Positions 42,140-52,729 of a DNA stretch of 64,000 nt are shown here, in pieces. The DNA is from Chloroflexota bacterium (GTDB lineage: Bacteria; Chloroflexota; Anaerolineae; Anaerolineales; Villigracilaceae): positions 310,001 through 374,000 of the forward strand of contig JAIOOU010000015.1 of the NCBI GenBank assembly GCA_021414245.1, in the 5' to 3' direction. The position numbers and the translations under genes were made by a program. The notes beneath the pieces were generated by a model, which searched no databases, was not told the origin of the DNA, and worked only from the letters and a program-made list of their open reading frames with translations. Each line of letters begins with the position of its first letter. Position 1 is the first letter of the stretch.

Positions 42140-42209
42140 CTTTGTTTGTCTCTGCGTTAAGACATCAGAGCAGGCTCGAATTGATCTCTATTTTTTGAGG
42201 AGAGTACCA

Positions 42210-45200
42210 GTGGAAACAAAGGGACTTACCGCACTTCGTATCAGCCTTGCCTCACCCCAGACGATTTTATCGTGGTCTTACGGTGAGGTACTCAAACCCG
42301 AAACCATTAACTATCGCCGCCTGCGGCCGGAAAAAGACGGGTTGTTTTGTGAAGCCATATTTGGACCCACCCGCGACTGGCAGTGCTATTGCGGTAAATA
42401 CAAGAACCCGCGTTACAAGGGCATCACCTGCGACAAATGTGGTGTTGAAGTCACCCGCTCCGCAGTTCGCCGCGAGCGTATGGGACATATCACCCTCGCC
42501 ACACCCATTGCACATATCTGGTACACACGCCGCATCCCGTCACAGATGGGCATGCTGTTGGATGTATCCCGCCGCAATCTCGACCGCGTTTTATATTTCG
42601 CCCAATACATTGTCACCTATGTGGACGAAGATGCACGCAAGAAGGCCCTGCAGCGCCTTGAAGACGAAATTTCGGTCTCCGAGCGCGAGCAGGCCGCGGA
42701 TGTGAACTCCAAGATCGTCGAGATCAAGACCAAGCGCGACCAGAAGATTGCCGAGCTCAAGCAGAAACAGGCCGCCCTTGAACAAGGCTACGACGAAAAC
42801 ATTGCCGAGAAGATGGAACCGATCATCAAGGAAGGCCAGAAACTCGAGAAGCAATTACAGGATCAAATGGGTGAACCGGCCAAGAAGACGGTTGTCTTCG
42901 AGCTGACCGGTGAGAAGATCCTGGACGCCGGCGACAAGGTCAACAGCAAACACATTACCCTCATTCAAAAGAATGTCCAGAAGAAAATTGAAGTTCTTGA
43001 AAATGAGCTGAAGGACAAAAAGCAGCGCGAACTGGAGGCTTTGAAGACGCAGTCCGCCACGATCAAGGCACAGGCGGACCAGGATATGGAAGCCCTGCGC
43101 GGTGAACTGGAAACACAGACCTCCGCCTCCTCCAACAATTCATCCCGCCTGCGCGATGAACTGCTTGAACTTCGCCCTTTCACCTTCATCAGCGAAATCC
43201 GATACCGCGAACTCAAACAACGCTGGGGACAGGTCTTCCGCGCCGACATGGGCGCCGAGGCCTTCTTCGACATTCTCGAACGCCTCGACCTCGACAAGCT
43301 TTCCGAGGAACTCTGGCACGAGGTCCGCTCCACCAAAAGCAAGCAGAAGCGCAAGAAGTCCACGACCCGTTTGAAGGTGGTGGAAGCCTTCCGCCGTTCC
43401 GGCAACCGTCCCGAGTGGATGATTCTGACCGTCCTGCCTGTCATTCCCCCCGATCTGCGCCCGATGGTCCAGCTGGACGGTGGTCGTTTTGCGACCTCTG
43501 ATCTCAACGATCTGTACCGCCGTGTGATCAATCGTAACAACCGTCTGAAGAGACTGCTCGAACTCGGAGCACCGGATGTTATCATTCGCAACGAAAAGCG
43601 CATGCTCCAGGAAGCCGTCGACAGCCTGATCGACAACTCCCAGCGCGGGAAGGCCCTTTCCCGCCGTGGGCGCCGCGAACTGAAATCCCTGAGCGACATG
43701 CTCAAGGGCAAGAAGGGACGTTTCCGCCGCAACCTGCTCGGCAAGCGCGTGGATTATTCCGGCCGTTCGGTGATCGTGGTGGGTCCGCAGTTGAAACTAA
43801 ACCAATGCGGTCTGCCCAAGAGCATGGCGCTTGAGTTGTATCGTCCGTTCGTGATCGCCCGACTCGTTCAGAATAACTACGCCGCCAATGTAAAAGGTGC
43901 CCGCCGCCTGATCGAGCGCAACAGGCCCGAGGTCTGGGAAGCCCTTGAAGGCGTGATCGGCGACCGCCCGGTATTGCTTAACCGTGCGCCCACCCTGCAT
44001 CGTCTTGGTATTCAGGCCTTTGAACCGATTTTGATCGAAGGATCCGCCATTCAGTTGCATCCGCTGGTCACCACCGCCTTCAACGCGGATTTCGACGGCG
44101 ATCAAATGGCTGTTCATGTTCCGCTTTCACAGAAAGCCGTAACCGAGGCGCGTGAACTCATGCTGGCCTCCAAGAACCTGCTCAAACCCGCCGATGGCGA
44201 ACCGATCATCTCCCCGTCCAAGGACATGGTATTGGGTGTGTATTATCTGACCATGGAAAAGAAGGCCGTTCATCGTGGCGATGGCCGCGCCTTTGCGGAC
44301 ATCAATGAAGTGGAACTGGCCTACGCCCTGGATCAGGTGGATATTCACACCGAGATCAAGTTCCGCGCGAAGACCTGGTACGACGATAACGGCACCCGCC
44401 TGCCGGCACCGGAAATCCGTCTCATCAATACGACCATCGGACGCGTGCTCTTTAACCGCGTCCTGCCCGAGCAGGTTCAATTCATCAATCAGAAGCTGGA
44501 CAAAGGCGGCGTGAAGGACCTGATCGCCGAAGTCTACGAATTGTGCGGACAGGAAGTCACCACCGATGTGGCCGATGACATCAAGAGCATTGGCTTTGAA
44601 TACGCCACACGCTCCGGCACCACCCTGGCGGTTGCAGATATTTCCATTCCTCCGGAACGCAAGGGCATCATCGAGGAAGCTCTTAAAGCCGTTGAAGTGG
44701 TCCTGCGCGATTTCCGCCGCGGCCTGCTCACCGAGCAGGAAAAGAACGAACGCGAGATCCAGATCTGGCAGGAGACCACGGAGCGCGTGGGCGTTGCCGT
44801 AAGAAAACACATGGATCCCGACGGCAATCTTTCCACAATGGCCACCTCTGGCGCGACCAAGGGTGGTTTCTCCACAATTTCCCAGCTGGCCGGCATGCGC
44901 GGTTTGATGGCGGATCCCTCCGGGCGCATCATCCCGATGCCGATCCGTTCCAATTTCCGCGAAGGCCTGACCGCCCAGGAATATTTCATCTCCACGCACG
45001 GCGCCCGCAAGGGTTTGGCCGATACCGCTCTGCGTACCGCGGACGCCGGGTACCTGACTCGTCGTCTTGTGGATATCGCACAGGACATCATCATCAACGA
45101 GCACGACTGCGGCACCCATGAAGGAATCTGGGTCCGCAAATCGGATGACGTTGCCGGTCAGAGCCTGATGAGCCGCATTTACAGCCGTCTCGCTGCCGAA

Positions 45201-46460
45201 CGCATCCTCGATCCGAAGACCGGCGAAGTGATCGCTGAATACAACGACGTGATCACCCATGACCTGGCCCGCAAGATCGCAAATGCCGGCGTATCCGAGA
45301 TCAAACTGCGTTCACCGATGACCTGTCAGTTGACACACGGCATCTGCGCGAAATGCTACGGGATTGACCTTGCCCGCGGTGAAACTGTGGAATTGGGTGC
45401 AGCCGTTGGCATTGTGGCCGCCCAGTCCATCGGTGAGCCCGGCACACAGCTGACCCTGCGCACCTTCCACACCGGTGGTGTGGCTTCCAGCGGCGCCTCC
45501 GACATCACGACCGGTCTCCCGCGCGTGGAGGAAATTTTCGAAGCCCGCAAGATGCCAAAGGGTGAAGCCGTGGTGGCTGAGATCGCCGGCGTGGTCAGAA
45601 TTCTGCAATCCGAAAAATACACCGACATGCGCGAAGTTCACATTGAGCAGGCGGAAATGGTCCATGACGAATACGCCCTTCCTGAGGAATGGAAGTTCGT
45701 CGCCAAGGATGAGACCGAAGTGCAGGCTGGCGACATCCTCGCCAGCAAGGACAAGGCCAACATCACCGCCCAGCACGGCGGACGCGTGGCTGTAGAAAAG
45801 AAGGAACGCAAGATCATCGTTTCCTACGAACAGCGCGAGGAAGTCATCGCCGACGTTCCCACCTCTTCCCGTTTGCTGGTCAAGGACGGCGCGCACGTGG
45901 AGGCCGGCCAGCCGCTCACGGAAGGTTCGCTCAACCCGCACCGCATCCTGAAGATCCAGGGCCGCGATGCCTGCCAGATGTACCTGATGACCGAAGTCCA
46001 GCGCGTGTACCGCTCACAGGGCCAGAACATTCACGACAAGCACTTTGAAGTCATCATCCGCAAGATGTTGAGCAAGGTCCAGGTCACCCGACCCGGCGAC
46101 ACCAAATACCTGCCTGGGGATGCGGTCGACCGCCTCGAAATCCGCAAGACCAACGAAGCCTTGCTGGCTGAAGGCAAGACCGCAGCCCGCTTCCAGGAAG
46201 TGCTGCTCGGTGTGACCAAGGCATCCCTGAGCACCGACTCCTTCCTGTCCGCCTCCTCCTTCCAGCACACGATCAAGGTGCTGGCCAGCGCAGCCATCGG
46301 TTCCACCACCGATCCATTGTTCGGCCTGAAGGAAAACGTGATCATCGGCAAGCTCATCCCGGCCGGCACCGGCTTTGTCCACGGACGTTTCGCGGACACG
46401 GAAACGGTTCACAACGCCACGCAGTGGTCCAACCTGCCCGACGTGGGCAACATTGGATAG
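42210..46460 (+). CDS. rpoC: RNA polymerase beta-prime subunit with coiled-coil insertion
   Basis: A 1,416-residue RpoC. The frame is open from a TTG at 42195, but the GTG at 42210 with AGGAGAG just upstream is the right start ([17 protein letters not shown]). Landmarks: N-terminal zinc site [19 protein letters not shown] (about 58-75), the active site NADFDGDQM (about 628-636), [13 protein letters not shown], the trigger-loop region [20 protein letters not shown], and the second zinc site with [11 protein letters not shown]. Between about residues 143 and 320 is an insertion of about 170 residues rich in Lys/Glu/Gln heptads (for example [20 protein letters not shown]), predicted coiled coil, placed in the clamp between the lid and the RLDLDKL helix. 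rpoB is not adjacent; the gene has its own promoter, unlike the usual rpoBC operon. Confidence 0.95.
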   Translation: METKGLTALRISLASPQTILSWSYGEVLKPETINYRRLRPEKDGLFCEAIFGPTRDWQCYCGKYKNPRYKGITCDKCGVEVTRSAVRRERMGHITLATPIAHIWYTRRIPSQMGMLLDVSRRNLDRVLYFAQYIVTYVDEDARKKALQRLEDEISVSEREQAADVNSKIVEIKTKRDQKIAELKQKQAALEQGYDENIAEKMEPIIKEGQKLEKQLQDQMGEPAKKTVVFELTGEKILDAGDKVNSKHITLIQKNVQKKIEVLENELKDKKQRELEALKTQSATIKAQADQDMEALRGELETQTSASSNNSSRLRDELLELRPFTFISEIRYRELKQRWGQVFRADMGAEAFFDILERLDLDKLSEELWHEVRSTKSKQKRKKSTTRLKVVEAFRRSGNRPEWMILTVLPVIPPDLRPMVQLDGGRFATSDLNDLYRRVINRNNRLKRLLELGAPDVIIRNEKRMLQEAVDSLIDNSQRGKALSRRGRRELKSLSDMLKGKKGRFRRNLLGKRVDYSGRSVIVVGPQLKLNQCGLPKSMALELYRPFVIARLVQNNYAANVKGARRLIERNRPEVWEALEGVIGDRPVLLNRAPTLHRLGIQAFEPILIEGSAIQLHPLVTTAFNADFDGDQMAVHVPLSQKAVTEARELMLASKNLLKPADGEPIISPSKDMVLGVYYLTMEKKAVHRGDGRAFADINEVELAYALDQVDIHTEIKFRAKTWYDDNGTRLPAPEIRLINTTIGRVLFNRVLPEQVQFINQKLDKGGVKDLIAEVYELCGQEVTTDVADDIKSIGFEYATRSGTTLAVADISIPPERKGIIEEALKAVEVVLRDFRRGLLTEQEKNEREIQIWQETTERVGVAVRKHMDPDGNLSTMATSGATKGGFSTISQLAGMRGLMADPSGRIIPMPIRSNFREGLTAQEYFISTHGARKGLADTALRTADAGYLTRRLVDIAQDIIINEHDCGTHEGIWVRKSDDVAGQSLMSRIYSRLAAERILDPKTGEVIAEYNDVITHDLARKIANAGVSEIKLRSPMTCQLTHGICAKCYGIDLARGETVELGAAVGIVAAQSIGEPGTQLTLRTFHTGGVASSGASDITTGLPRVEEIFEARKMPKGEAVVAEIAGVVRILQSEKYTDMREVHIEQAEMVHDEYALPEEWKFVAKDETEVQAGDILASKDKANITAQHGGRVAVEKKERKIIVSYEQREEVIADVPTSSRLLVKDGAHVEAGQPLTEGSLNPHRILKIQGRDACQMYLMTEVQRVYRSQGQNIHDKHFEVIIRKMLSKVQVTRPGDTKYLPGDAVDRLEIRKTNEALLAEGKTAARFQEVLLGVTKASLSTDSFLSASSFQHTIKVLASAAIGSTTDPLFGLKENVIIGKLIPAGTGFVHGRFADTETVHNATQWSNLPDVGNIG

Positions 46461-46483
46461 GTAATAAAGTTTCACCGATTTAC

Positions 46484-46511
46484 AAAGAGCGGCCCGATCA
46501 GGCCGCTCTTT
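46484..46511 (+). terminator. Terminator after rpoC
   Basis: AAAGAGCGGCC (46484-46494) pairs with GGCCGCTCTTT (46501-46511) around CGATCA. A short T-rich stretch follows. Confidence 0.8.
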
Positions 46512-46517
46512 GCTTTT

Positions 46518-46523
46518 ATAATC
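46518..46523 (+). promoter_or_regulatory. -10 element placed for a leaderless mRNA
   Basis: TATAAT ends five bases before the ATG at 46529 and lies directly after the rpoC terminator. This spacing puts the transcription start at the start codon. Confidence 0.45.
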
Positions 46524-46528
46524 CGTGC

Positions 46529-47350
46529 ATGAATGTACGGCATCTCCGCACAAAGAAACCCGTGGGACAACCCACCCGTGGAAAGACCGCTTCGAACCGC
46601 CTGCGCCGGGTCGATAACTTTATCCTGCTTTACGAGCCGGCGCTTCTCTCCCGGACCGATGGCCGGTTCCAGCGTTCTCTGTTCGTTGACCTCGGCTACG
46701 GCTTTGACGCCCGCACCACCCTCGAAAGCGCCGGACGTTTCAGGCGTGTGAACCCGGATCTTCCCATCCTCGGGGTGGAGATCGACAAGGAGCGTGTCGA
46801 AGCGGCCCTGCCTTTCGCAGACGAGATCACGCACTTTCGGCTGGGTGGATTCAATTTGCCTTTGCAGGCAGGCGAATCGGTCAGATTGATCCGGGCTTTT
46901 AATGTCCTGCACCAATACGAGGAGGGGGATTTTGCGCCGGCGTACGAACGTCTCGCGGAGCACGTCCTGCCGGGCGGCTTGATGATCGAAGGCACATCGA
47001 ATCCGTTTGGAAGCATCTGGGCCGCGAATCTGGCCAGAAAGCTTGAAAATGGATCATGGAGGATGGAGGCTTTGGTCTTCAGCACGAATTTCCGAATGGG
47101 CTTTGATGTAAAGGAATTTCAAACCATTCTTCCGAAGAATTACATTCATCACGTTGTAAAAGGCGAGCAGGTGTATGATTTCTTTGAACTATGGAGGCGT
47201 GCTGCAGCGGAGGCGGTGCATGCCAGAATTTTTGGACCGCGCCAGTGGTTTTCCGCCGCATGTAAAAAACTGGCGGGTCATGGGTTTGATGTGTTGCTTG
47301 CAAGCAAATGGTTGTCGAAAGGATATTTGATCTGGAACAATCCCCAATGA
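46529..47350 (+). CDS. SAM-dependent methyltransferase-like protein
   Basis: A 273-residue protein with a class-I methyltransferase-like fold. SLFVDLGYGFDARTTLES is the SAM-binding loop (D-L-G-Y-G in place of D-x-G-x-G), PILGVEIDKERV the acidic ribose-binding position, and LIRAFNVLHQYEEGDFAP the motif-IV region, followed by VLPGGLMIEGTSNPF. The first 30 residues are basic and may contact RNA or DNA. The substrate is unknown. The ATG at 46529 is chosen because the longer frame runs back into the terminator and rpoC end, and a -10 box ends five bases upstream. Confidence 0.65.
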   Translation: MNVRHLRTKKPVGQPTRGKTASNRLRRVDNFILLYEPALLSRTDGRFQRSLFVDLGYGFDARTTLESAGRFRRVNPDLPILGVEIDKERVEAALPFADEITHFRLGGFNLPLQAGESVRLIRAFNVLHQYEEGDFAPAYERLAEHVLPGGLMIEGTSNPFGSIWAANLARKLENGSWRMEALVFSTNFRMGFDVKEFQTILPKNYIHHVVKGEQVYDFFELWRRAAAEAVHARIFGPRQWFSAACKKLAGHGFDVLLASKWLSKGYLIWNNPQ

Positions 47351-47387
47351 TCACCCGTCTTTGTGGAATATTCCGGAAAGGAAAATT

Positions 47388-48326
47388 ATGAAAAGCACGA
47401 AACGAACACTTTCATTTTTATTTATTTTATTGTTGGCCGTGCTGGCCTGCAGTACGTCAACCCCTGTGGCTGTACCCACCCAATCAATTCAGATTGACCT
47501 GGATACCATTGTCGCACAAACCGCTGCGGCGGCAATGACTCAAACGGCCCTGGTCGGGCCGTCCTCCTCAGAGACCTTCACGCCTGAAATTCCCTTTACA
47601 GTCACAAATACCGCCACCGAAACACCAACCGCAACCCTGTTTTTTACGGCCACCATGGAAGTTCCCATGATCAGTGTTTCCATATCGACAAATTGCCGGA
47701 GCGGACCGGGGAAGGTATACGATTACCGGAGTGCATTGCTGGTGGGCGTGACTGCTGAAATTTTTGCGCGCGAAGCCACCGGCAAGTACTGGTACATCCG
47801 TGACCCCGAAGCCGCTGACGAACAATACTGCTGGGTATGGGGCGAGTATGCGACGATTGTTGGAAATACAAATATTTTGCCGATCTACACCCCGCCGCCT
47901 ACGCCAACTGCAACGATGACTCCTGTTGTGACGAATACGCCGGTGAACACAGCGACGAAAAAAACACCAGCCGGGTCCTTTGTTGTTTCCTACAACAATA
48001 CAGACACCTGCAGCCCCAACTGGTGGACAGATTTTAGACTAAGGAACAACGGCAGCATTTCGTTTGATTCCTTTAAAATTTCGATTAAGGACATGTCGAA
48101 TGGCGCCGCTGTATTTGAAAAATCATCCAATGTTTTTACCGATCTGGCTGGCTGCTCCACGCTGTCTGAAAAGGACACTCTAGACCCGGCGGACATCCTG
48201 CTTTTTAGCGGCCCTGCTTTTTCCTATGACCCGGCCGGGCATAAGCTGCGCATTTTACTGATCTTGTGCACGGGAAACAATCAAAAGGGGACGTGCATGA
48301 AACAAAACTTTGATGTCCAGTTGTAA
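47388..48326 (+). CDS. SH3-like lipoprotein (NCR-GPG family) A
   Basis: A 312-residue lipoprotein with three parts: signal with lipobox AVLAC (Cys about residue 20), a Thr/Pro/Ala-rich linker, and an SH3b-like domain at about residues 98-150 (NCRSGPGKVYDYRSALLVG, YWYIRDP, QYCWVWGEYATIVGN). A second linker (TPPPTPTATMTP) leads to a C-terminal beta domain that contains several Cys. The two cysteines in the SH3 part may form a disulfide. Two further genes in the window (49000-49812, 58574-59275) share this plan. GGAAAGGAAAATT before the ATG at 47388 is a strong ribosome binding site and is repeated exactly at 57825-57838. It may bind cell-wall glycans; the true ligand is unknown. Confidence 0.65.
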   Translation: MKSTKRTLSFLFILLLAVLACSTSTPVAVPTQSIQIDLDTIVAQTAAAAMTQTALVGPSSSETFTPEIPFTVTNTATETPTATLFFTATMEVPMISVSISTNCRSGPGKVYDYRSALLVGVTAEIFAREATGKYWYIRDPEAADEQYCWVWGEYATIVGNTNILPIYTPPPTPTATMTPVVTNTPVNTATKKTPAGSFVVSYNNTDTCSPNWWTDFRLRNNGSISFDSFKISIKDMSNGAAVFEKSSNVFTDLAGCSTLSEKDTLDPADILLFSGPAFSYDPAGHKLRILLILCTGNNQKGTCMKQNFDVQL

Positions 48327-48345
48327 AATTGATCATTCCACGATT

Positions 48346-48395
48346 AAATAGATAAAATGCGGCTTCCTGGTTGAAACCGCATTTTATCTATTTAT
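48346..48395. terminator. Bidirectional terminator, 18-bp stem
   Basis: TAAATAGATAAAATGCGG (48346-48363) pairs perfectly with CCGCATTTTATCTATTTA (48378-48395). It lies between two convergent genes; the AT-rich arms give T-rich ends on both strands. Confidence 0.8.
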
Positions 48396-48410
48396 ATTTT
48401 GCGGGGCAAA

Positions 48411-48827
48411 TCATCCTTTTTTCCTGCGAATCAATATAAGCGGCACCAGCATCAATGGAATGGATATGACCACTCCGATCAATCCGCCAAAGCCGAACAT
48501 CCCGCCAATGGAAGCCAGCGCATATTGTTCGTTCCGGATGGTCTTCGTGCTCCCATCCGCAAAATAACAGGTGACTTCCACCGTGTGACCGTACGGGCCG
48601 GTCGGGTCGCTGGTTGTCTGCGTGGATGCACCCTCCTGCAGCGTGGAAGATTCCGCCCCGGGGCAAAACAGGGCCAGGGCGATCTTATCGGTTGCACTCT
48701 GGCCGCCGAACAGGGCCGGGCCAACGGTAAAAGTGGCCATAAAAATGATCCCGCAGGAAATCGCGCCGAGCACGACCCAGGCAATGATGCGGGCGATCCA
48801 GACTTCCCTTGCTGAATTGAGTTTCAT
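48411..48827 (-). CDS. Small membrane protein with external domain
   Basis: A 138-residue protein with a first helix at about residues 13-35 (IIAWVVLGAISCGIIFMAT), a polar loop with two Cys (FCPGAES and EVTCYF) likely outside the cell, and a second helix at about 108-132 ending IRRKKG. I do not recognise it. The loop looks beta-rich and could be disulfide-linked. GGTCACCTCC region (minus: GGAGGTGACCG) before the ATG at 48827 gives a strong ribosome binding site. Confidence 0.6.
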   Translation of the reverse strand: MKLNSAREVWIARIIAWVVLGAISCGIIFMATFTVGPALFGGQSATDKIALALFCPGAESSTLQEGASTQTTSDPTGPYGHTVEVTCYFADGSTKTIRNEQYALASIGGMFGFGGLIGVVISIPLMLVPLILIRRKKG

Positions 48828-48999
48828 CGGTCACCTCCATTTTATCCGGCAATTCTACCGAACCTGAATGTGAGATGCAATCACCTAAAGGGCCGAGCGG
48901 GTGGGGTGCGCCGGGATCAGATGCTTTCAACCTTCCCTCTTGCGCAAAAACCACTTCTGCAATATGGTTACGCTTAAACCGGATCATTCAAGAGGAAAC

Positions 49000-49812
49000 A
49001 TGCGGACAACCTTCTTCAAAATTTTCTGTTTACTGACCAGTGTGATGCTGGTCCTGTCGGCTTGCAACCTGCCCGCCAACATTGTGACTTCCGGGCCGGA
49101 ACAACCCGCAACAAGCACTGAAGCAACGGTTGAATTGCCTGATACACAAACACCCACTGAGACGGCCACTGAAACGCCCGTTCCAGAACCAAGTGATACG
49201 GCTACTCCCGAACCTCCATTGGCGAAGGTTGGGCGCGAGACCAACTGCCGGGTCGGCCCGGGCGGGCTTTACGACCTGGTAGCCACCTATCAAGCCGGGC
49301 AGCTGGTCGAAGTAGTCGCCAAGGATCTGGGGGGAGGTTACTGGTTTGTCAAAAACCCCGAAAAGCCCGAGGAACAATGTTATCTTCTGGCAAATAACAT
49401 TACCATCACCGGTGACACCTCAACTTTGCCGCAATTCACGCCTCTGCCCTCGCCCCTCGCACCCCCGTTTTTCAATGTCTCTTTCAAAAAATTCGAAAAA
49501 TGCAACGGCCGGGATTATGCAGTTTTTATCGTCGAGAATACCGGCAGTGTCCCTTTCCGTTCGTTCTATGTCAGAGTCACAGGCAAAAAGAATGAAAAAT
49601 CGGTTGACCAGGTGCTGAATGCTTTTGATCTTCGCGTGAAGTGTACGCTGATCAAAATCATCAACCCGCTCAATTCCGGAGAGACGGGTTACGTGAACAG
49701 CCCGCAGTTTGAGTGGCAGGTGACTCAAAATAAACTCGTGGCGGTCATCATGCTTTGTACGGAAAAAGACCTGAAGGGTTCCTGCGTCACGCAGAGCCTG
49801 GATGTGAAGTAG
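49000..49812 (+). CDS. SH3-like lipoprotein (NCR-GPG family) B
   Basis: A 270-residue lipoprotein and paralogue of 47388-48326. The lipobox is VLSAC (Cys about 20), the linker is Thr/Pro/Glu-rich (PTETATETPVPEPSDTATP), and the SH3 part reads NCRVGPGGLYDLVATYQAGQ, YWFVKNP, EEQCYLL. The C-terminal domain again carries paired cysteines (FEKCNGRDYAVF, VKCTLIKI, MLCTEKDLKGSC). The ATG at 49000 follows AGAGGAAAC. It is convergent with none; the next gene (gyrA) is on the same strand, 259 bp away, behind an inverted repeat. Confidence 0.65.
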   Translation: MRTTFFKIFCLLTSVMLVLSACNLPANIVTSGPEQPATSTEATVELPDTQTPTETATETPVPEPSDTATPEPPLAKVGRETNCRVGPGGLYDLVATYQAGQLVEVVAKDLGGGYWFVKNPEKPEEQCYLLANNITITGDTSTLPQFTPLPSPLAPPFFNVSFKKFEKCNGRDYAVFIVENTGSVPFRSFYVRVTGKKNEKSVDQVLNAFDLRVKCTLIKIINPLNSGETGYVNSPQFEWQVTQNKLVAVIMLCTEKDLKGSCVTQSLDVK

Positions 49813-49876
49813 AAAAAACCAATCCTCTTTGCCAGCCTTCTTTGTACTGATGGGTGACGATCGCAAGCCCGGCCGG

Positions 49877-49910
49877 GTCAAGTGTGCTGTACTCAACAAG
49901 CACACTTGAC
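49877..49910 (+). terminator. Inverted repeat before the gyrA promoter
   Basis: GTCAAGTGTGCT (49877-49888) and AGCACACTTGAC (49899-49910) pair perfectly around a 10-nt loop; T-rich GCCTTTTCCCTTT follows. It can end transcription of the lipoprotein gene. The second arm also contains the TTGAC of the next promoter, so a protein bound to the palindrome could act as operator. Confidence 0.55.
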
Positions 49911-49934
49911 GCCTTTTCCCTTTCCCCGTAAGAT
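49906..49934 (+). promoter_or_regulatory. Promoter of the gyrA-like gene
   Basis: TTGACG (49906-49911) and TAAGAT (49929-49934) separated by 17 bp. The -35 box overlaps the second arm of the inverted repeat. Confidence 0.55.
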
Positions 49935-50030
49935 AGGCCTCGCGATAGAACATACATTCAGTACAGAAGATCGTCCTCCACCAAGAAGACAAAGGAAACT
50001 TTTAAAATTTACTTTGTGCGCCTGACGTGC

Positions 50031-50062
50031 TTCGCGGTAAAAAAGAAACTTTGCGGTAAAAA
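50031..50062 (+). repeat. Short direct repeat before the gyrA-like gene
   Basis: TTCGCGGTAAAAA (50031-50043) and TTTGCGGTAAAAA (50050-50062) differ by one base and end at the AAGGAATTC ribosome binding site. Phrases of this type recur between genes in many genomes; only this one is in the window. Confidence 0.4.
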
Positions 50063-50071
50063 GGAATTCAT

Positions 50072-52672
50072 ATGGACCTCGGTATCGTTCGAAAGATTGA
50101 CATTGACAGCGAAATGCAGCAATCGTATCTCGATTATGCAATGAGTGTCATTGTGGCGCGCGCCCTGCCCGATGCGCGCGATGGACTTAAGCCTGTGCAA
50201 AGGCGCATTTTGTATGCGATGTACGACATGGGCATTCGCGCCGACACAGCCTATAAGAAGTCCGCCCGCATTGTGGGTGAAGTACTCGGTAAATATCATC
50301 CGCATGGCGACTCGGCCGTGTACGAAGCCATGGCGCGCATGGCGCAGGATTTCTCCCTGCGCACGTTGCTCGTCGACGGCCAGGGCAACTTCGGTTCGGT
50401 GGACGGTGATCCGCCCGCTGCCATGCGTTATACCGAGGCACGCCTGACCTCCGCCGCGCTGGATATTCTTTTTGACCTGAACAAGGAAACGGTTGATTTT
50501 GTCCCGAACTTCGATGACACACTCGAGGAGCCGGGTGTGCTGCCTGCAGCGATCCCTAATCTTTTGGTGAACGGCGCGACCGGCATTGCCGTGGGCATGG
50601 CCACCTCCATTCCGCCGCATAATCTCGGCGAAATCGTGGACGCGCTCGTATATATGATCGAGAAGTGGGACAAACTCGATGATATCGATGTCGAGCAGTT
50701 AATGGAATTCGTGCAGGGACCCGACTTCCCCACAGGCGGCATCATCATCCAGGAAAAGGGCGAGGACGGCATTGAGTCCGCCTATGGCTCGGGGCGCGGA
50801 CGGGTGACCGTGCAAGCCAAGGCTCACATCGAAGAGATGGAACGCGGCAAAAGCCGGATCATTGTCACGGAATTACCGTATCAGGTCAACAAGTCCAGTT
50901 TGATCGAGCGCATTGCCGAGCTGGCCCGCGACGGTCATCTCGAGGGTCTGTCTGATCTGCGCGACGAATCCGACCGTCAGGGCATGCGCATTGTGCTCGA
51001 AATGACGAAGAATGTTGAACCGGAAACCGTGCTGCGTGAGCTCTATAAACGTACACCCATGCAAACCACCTTCGGCATTAACCTGCTGGCATTGGTGGAC
51101 GGCGAACCGCGCACATTAACTTTGAAACAGGCCCTGCGCGTTTATGTGGAACATCGTTTAACCATCATCAAACGGCGTGCCGAATTTGACCTGGATAAGG
51201 CCAGGGCGCGCGCGCATATCCTCGAGGGATATTTAACTGCGTTAAAGAATCTGGATGAGATCATTCAGATCATCCGCAACGCACCGGACGTGGAGACTGC
51301 CCGGGGTAAACTGATGAAGCGCTACAAGCTGACGGAACTGCAGGCCAACGCGATCCTGGACATGCAGCTGCGCCGGCTGGCCGCACTTGAGCGCAAGAAG
51401 ATCGAAACCGAATACAAGGAAGTGACCGCGATCATCAAGGACCTGACGGACCTGTTGAAATCCTCCAAACGCATGCGTGCTGTGGTATCGGATGAATTAC
51501 TGCGCGTGAAAGCCGCCTATGGCGACCGCCGCCGCACGCAAATAGTCAGTCTAAAGAAAGGCGGCAAGGGCGCGAAGTCCCTGGTCGCCACGGACTTGAT
51601 CACTGAACAAACCGTGTGGATCGGCGTGACTGCCGAAGGCATCATGGCCCGCACCCACGAAGACAAGGCGCCGCGTCCCTCCGGCAATGACGCACCGCAC
51701 TTCCTCGTCAGGGCTTCGTCGACCGATACGCTTTATCTGGTTTCCGAAAACGGGAAGGCAGCCGCGATCGCATTACACACCCTGCCTGAGGTCGGCGCGA
51801 ATGGGCATTTGCACGACGGCATTCCCTATTTCAAAGCCTCTCCATTAACCGAAGAGGATAAACTGGCGGCTGTATTTTCGATGCCCGCCAAACGTTCCGA
51901 ATTCCCTCCGGAAACCTGTGTCATCACAGTTACACGTTTCGGCATGGTCAAGAAGAGTCTCATCACGGAAATGCCCGGTCCCTCCGCCCAGACCTTTGTG
52001 CTGGCCCGCGTCAACGAAGGCGACCGGCTCGGCTGGGTGGGATTAACCGACGGCAGGAAAAAAGATGTTTTGCTGGTCACAGCGCTGGGCATGGCGATCC
52101 GTTTCAAGGAGGAGGATGTGCGTCCGATGGGACTCGTCGCCGCCGGCGTGAACGGAATCAAACTGGACGACAAGGATGAATTGGTTGGCGCGGAGATTCT
52201 GCCCGCTGAAGGCGATATCCTGCTGATGGCTTCGGATGGCAAAGCCAAGCGTGTGGACCAAAAGGAATTCCCAACACAGGGGCGCTACGGCAAGGGCGTG
52301 ACGGTCTGGTCCCTGCCGAAGAAAGTCATGCTGGCAGGCGTTGCATCGGGTAAACCGAATCACATCGCCACCATTCACACCAGCAAAGGCGCACCCAAGT
52401 CCGCGCGGCTGGATGCGGCCGCCACCCGTAAACGCGCCGCCACCAAGGGTGACCTGCTTGTGGAAGTGAAACCCGGCGAGACAGTCACCTCGGTGGTGGT
52501 GGGCTGGACCGTGGAGAGATTTGTGAAAATCGCGAAAGCTGTTGAAGAAAAACCCGAGAAATCAGCACCAGCAAAGGGAAAGAAAAAAGCAGCCAAACCA
52601 GCCAGGAAACCCGTCGCCAAGAAGGCAGCCAAGCCTGTCAAGAAGAATACGGTAAAGAAAAAGAAGAAATAA
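50072..52672 (+). CDS. gyrA: DNA gyrase/topoisomerase IV subunit A with a degenerate GyrA box
   Basis: An 866-residue type IIA topoisomerase subunit that cuts and rejoins DNA. The N-terminal catalytic domain is typical: [33 protein letters not shown], the helix before [13 protein letters not shown], and the active-site tyrosine in MRYTEARL (about residue 120). The coiled-coil tower (about 360-490) is complete. The C-terminal beta-pinwheel begins about 500. In the first blade the canonical GyrA box (QRRGGKG) is not at its usual place; there [10 protein letters not shown] is found, whereas [10 protein letters not shown] lies about 40 residues earlier. The last 40 residues are a Lys/Ala/Pro-rich tail. 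The DNA-wrapping ability is therefore uncertain, and a ParC-like assignment is possible. Confidence 0.85.
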   Translation: MDLGIVRKIDIDSEMQQSYLDYAMSVIVARALPDARDGLKPVQRRILYAMYDMGIRADTAYKKSARIVGEVLGKYHPHGDSAVYEAMARMAQDFSLRTLLVDGQGNFGSVDGDPPAAMRYTEARLTSAALDILFDLNKETVDFVPNFDDTLEEPGVLPAAIPNLLVNGATGIAVGMATSIPPHNLGEIVDALVYMIEKWDKLDDIDVEQLMEFVQGPDFPTGGIIIQEKGEDGIESAYGSGRGRVTVQAKAHIEEMERGKSRIIVTELPYQVNKSSLIERIAELARDGHLEGLSDLRDESDRQGMRIVLEMTKNVEPETVLRELYKRTPMQTTFGINLLALVDGEPRTLTLKQALRVYVEHRLTIIKRRAEFDLDKARARAHILEGYLTALKNLDEIIQIIRNAPDVETARGKLMKRYKLTELQANAILDMQLRRLAALERKKIETEYKEVTAIIKDLTDLLKSSKRMRAVVSDELLRVKAAYGDRRRTQIVSLKKGGKGAKSLVATDLITEQTVWIGVTAEGIMARTHEDKAPRPSGNDAPHFLVRASSTDTLYLVSENGKAAAIALHTLPEVGANGHLHDGIPYFKASPLTEEDKLAAVFSMPAKRSEFPPETCVITVTRFGMVKKSLITEMPGPSAQTFVLARVNEGDRLGWVGLTDGRKKDVLLVTALGMAIRFKEEDVRPMGLVAAGVNGIKLDDKDELVGAEILPAEGDILLMASDGKAKRVDQKEFPTQGRYGKGVTVWSLPKKVMLAGVASGKPNHIATIHTSKGAPKSARLDAAATRKRAATKGDLLVEVKPGETVTSVVVGWTVERFVKIAKAVEEKPEKSAPAKGKKKAAKPARKPVAKKAAKPVKKNTVKKKKK

Positions 52673-52692
52673 ATCCAAATATAACAAGTTGA

Positions 52693-52729
52693 AAAAAGGG
52701 TTGTGGATGGAATATCCACAACCCTTTTT
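52693..52729 (+). terminator. Terminator after the gyrA-like gene
   Basis: AAAAAGGGTTGTGGAT (52693-52708) pairs with ATCCACAACCCTTTTT (52714-52729) around GGAAT. A perfect 16-bp stem with a T tract. Confidence 0.9.

Noticed and set aside
42195-42209. TTG start for rpoC
   Set aside because: The ribosome binding site AGGAGAG lies inside this extension and is correctly spaced for the GTG at 42210, whose product matches the family start.
44127-45260. 377-codon frame antisense to rpoC
   Set aside because: The opposite strand encodes conserved RpoC motifs throughout. The frame is a shadow.
46424-46528. Extended N-terminus of the methyltransferase-like protein
   Set aside because: The extension starts within rpoC and runs through its terminator, and the -10 box lies just before the ATG at 46529.
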